From NCBI GenBank assembly GCA_050732995.1, contig JBOHSA010000145.1, forward strand, positions 1 through 5,900: a stretch of 5,900 nucleotides of DNA, written 5' to 3'. The position numbers and the translations under genes were made by a program. The notes beneath the pieces are model-generated. The model was not told the origin of the DNA. It saw only the letters and a program-made list of their open reading frames with translations, and did no database searches. Positions 5,815 through 5,900 of the stretch are shown here, one piece after another; within the stretch, counting starts at the first letter, position 1, and each line of letters starts with the position of its first letter. This stretch comes from JBOHSA01 sp050732995 (GTDB lineage: Bacteria; Gemmatimonadota; Gemmatimonadetes; Gemmatimonadales; GWC2-71-9).

Positions 5815-5900
5815 ACGTGGATGTCGCTCACATCACCATCCCGCCGTCGACGACCAGTACCTGCCCAGTAATGTAGCTGGCGAGGTCGGAGGCGAGAAAG
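5804..5900 (-). repeat. inverted copy of the fabG 3' end, probable misassembly
   Basis: Read on the minus strand, this is the end of fabG from LFLASDLASYITGQVLVVDG to its stop, then the spacer and C11 tract, identical base for base to 5144-5240. It interrupts fabF in the opposite orientation. No transposase, terminal repeats or target duplication accompany it. Perfect identity, a boundary exactly at a G/C homopolymer, and a second unexplained homopolymer at the left edge all point to a false join. A real inverted duplication cannot be excluded from the sequence alone. Confidence 0.9.

Noticed and set aside
5668..5871. Alternative frame at the right edge (67 codons)
   Set aside because: It overlaps fabF in another frame, then crosses the chimeric G-run into reversed fabG, and its Arg/Gly-rich product resembles nothing.
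5795..5900. Inverted segment as a mobile element, invertible promoter or hairpin terminator
   Set aside because: There are no recombinase genes, no target duplications and no short-loop hairpin. The arms are 563 bases apart, identical, and end at a homopolymer, which fits an assembly fold-back better.

Overview
The window is a high-GC bacterial fragment. Every gene lies on the + strand. It carries the end of a CBS-domain gene, then ndk, then a compact, well-known housekeeping cluster in the order yceD (DUF177) - rpmF - plsX - fabH - fabD - fabG - acpP - fabF (5' part only). High GC in third codon positions, GTG and TTG starts and mostly TGA stops fit a GC-rich phylum. The ndk plus yceD-rpmF-plsX-fab layout and the apparently leaderless starts of ndk and yceD would suit Gemmatimonadota or a similar GC-rich environmental lineage. 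That assignment is a weak inference; nothing here fixes the taxon.

Layout. 1-82 is an uninterrupted run of C. 84-293 holds the last ~70 codons of a CBS-domain protein whose N-terminus is lost in that run. 313-741 is ndk (nucleoside diphosphate kinase). 742-785 holds a good sigma70-type promoter candidate placed so that the yceD message would have almost no leader. 786-3493 is yceD, rpmF, plsX and fabH, with gaps of 10 and 2 bases and then a 4-base overlap. 3524-5216 is fabD and fabG. 5264-5515 is acpP, preceded by an 11-C tract. 5516-5803 is the start of fabF. 5804-5900 is a perfect reverse-complement copy of 5144-5240 (fabG 3' end plus the C11 tract), joined onto fabF through a G-rich run. 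There is no gene-free stretch longer than 300 bases.

How the genes work together. YceD and ribosomal protein L32 link the cluster to 50S biogenesis. PlsX makes acyl-phosphate from acyl-ACP for phospholipid synthesis. FabD loads malonyl groups onto ACP (acpP product). FabH starts chains by condensing acetyl-CoA with malonyl-ACP, FabG reduces the 3-keto group and FabF elongates. This is therefore a nearly complete type II fatty-acid initiation and elongation module, co-transcribed with a ribosomal protein. The dehydratase (FabZ/FabA) and enoyl reductase are not in the window.

Novelty. I found no new biological system. The odd features are the C82 run at the left edge, the C11 tract before acpP, and the G-run followed by a 97-base inverted copy of fabG at the right edge. 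The most economical reading is sequencing or assembly artefact around homopolymeric G/C, so both ends should be treated as unreliable. The most interesting genuinely biological signal is the same TTAGCTT-N8-ATG arrangement in front of both ndk and yceD, which suggests leaderless transcripts.
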